Below, in pieces: positions 56,285-56,330 of a stretch of 56,330 nt of DNA; the stretch's first letter is position 1; each line of letters opens with the position of its first letter. Both the position numbers and the translations under genes were made by a program. Source of the DNA: Bacteroidaceae bacterium (GTDB lineage Bacteria; Bacteroidota; Bacteroidia; Bacteroidales; Bacteroidaceae); the NCBI GenBank assembly GCA_011959205.1, contig BLLV01000038.1, positions 1 to 56,330 on the forward strand. The letters are read 5' to 3'. The notes under the pieces are model-generated. The model searched no databases, had not been told where the DNA came from, and worked only from the letters and a program-made list of their open reading frames with translations.

Positions 56285-56330
56285 AATGAATATCACGAGA
56301 TTTCCACATCGGCAGAATAAAGAAAATGTT

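Overview
The window looks like a chromosomal core-genome segment of a gut Bacteroidales, most likely Bacteroides/Phocaeicola. Supporting signs: many upstream regions carry the Bacteroidetes sigma-ABfr promoter (TTTG, about 19 bases, TAnnTTTG); Shine-Dalgarno sequences are almost absent; several Bacteroidetes-typical families occur (DUF3078, DUF4251, DUF1460, DUF6057-like, archaeal-type ProS, short AMP nucleosidase); and most transcription units end in strong hairpins. I see no rRNA, tRNA, CRISPR, prophage or intact insertion sequence.

Layout. 1-6.4 kb (minus): S9 lipoprotein peptidase, then pyrG-yidC. 6.4-14.2 kb: DUF3078 protein, UDP-GlcNAc 2-epimerase-like protein, TRIC/UPF0126 channel, an ECF sigma factor flanked by related inverted repeats, a large carboxyltransferase of the OadA/PycB type, and a DUF1460 amidase-like protein meeting mtgA tail to tail. 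14.2-19.8 kb (minus): OmpA-family lipoprotein, a MATE transporter that seems to have an internal deletion, glyA, and the pyrB-pyrI-flavin reductase operon. 20-23.4 kb: class A penicillin-binding protein and a conserved hypothetical followed by a nested inverted-repeat element. 23.5-26.1 kb: AraC regulator divergent from a tryptophanase-family lyase broken by a one-base frameshift. 26.1-31.9 kb: folK, then kdsB-M16 homologue, a 14-repeat MORN protein, suhB-like phosphatase, DUF2461 and YhcH-type proteins. 31.9-38.6 kb: glgB with a membrane protein, proS, and a FetAB-like ABC pair. 38.6-42.9 kb: Nif3-like protein, zinc-ribbon coiled-coil protein, a lone HsdR-N-type protein, amn and holA. A gene-poor AT-rich kilobase then precedes an XRE regulator. 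44.5-56.3 kb: pyrK-pyrD, trmD, ligA, dapA, a small ORF, aspS, ogt, a DUF4251 protein and the agmatine-to-putrescine pair aguA-aguB.

Themes. Pyrimidine synthesis appears three times (pyrG, pyrBI, pyrKD), at separate loci. Envelope building is prominent (yidC, mtgA, PBP1A, kdsB, OmpA lipoprotein, amidase-like protein, dapA). Translation and replication genes fill much of the rest (proS, aspS, trmD, ligA, holA).

No gene cluster is an obvious new multi-gene system. The best leads are smaller: an OadA/PycB-like enzyme whose biotinyl-type domain lacks the biotin lysine motif; the ECF sigma gene bracketed by related hairpin sequences; a 13-bp palindrome placed exactly around the pyrK promoter; four direct repeats between the AraC gene and the lyase; a 92-bp element with nested inverted repeats; and two recent-looking gene lesions (lyase, MATE). 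All calls come from reading the sequence; no database search was run.
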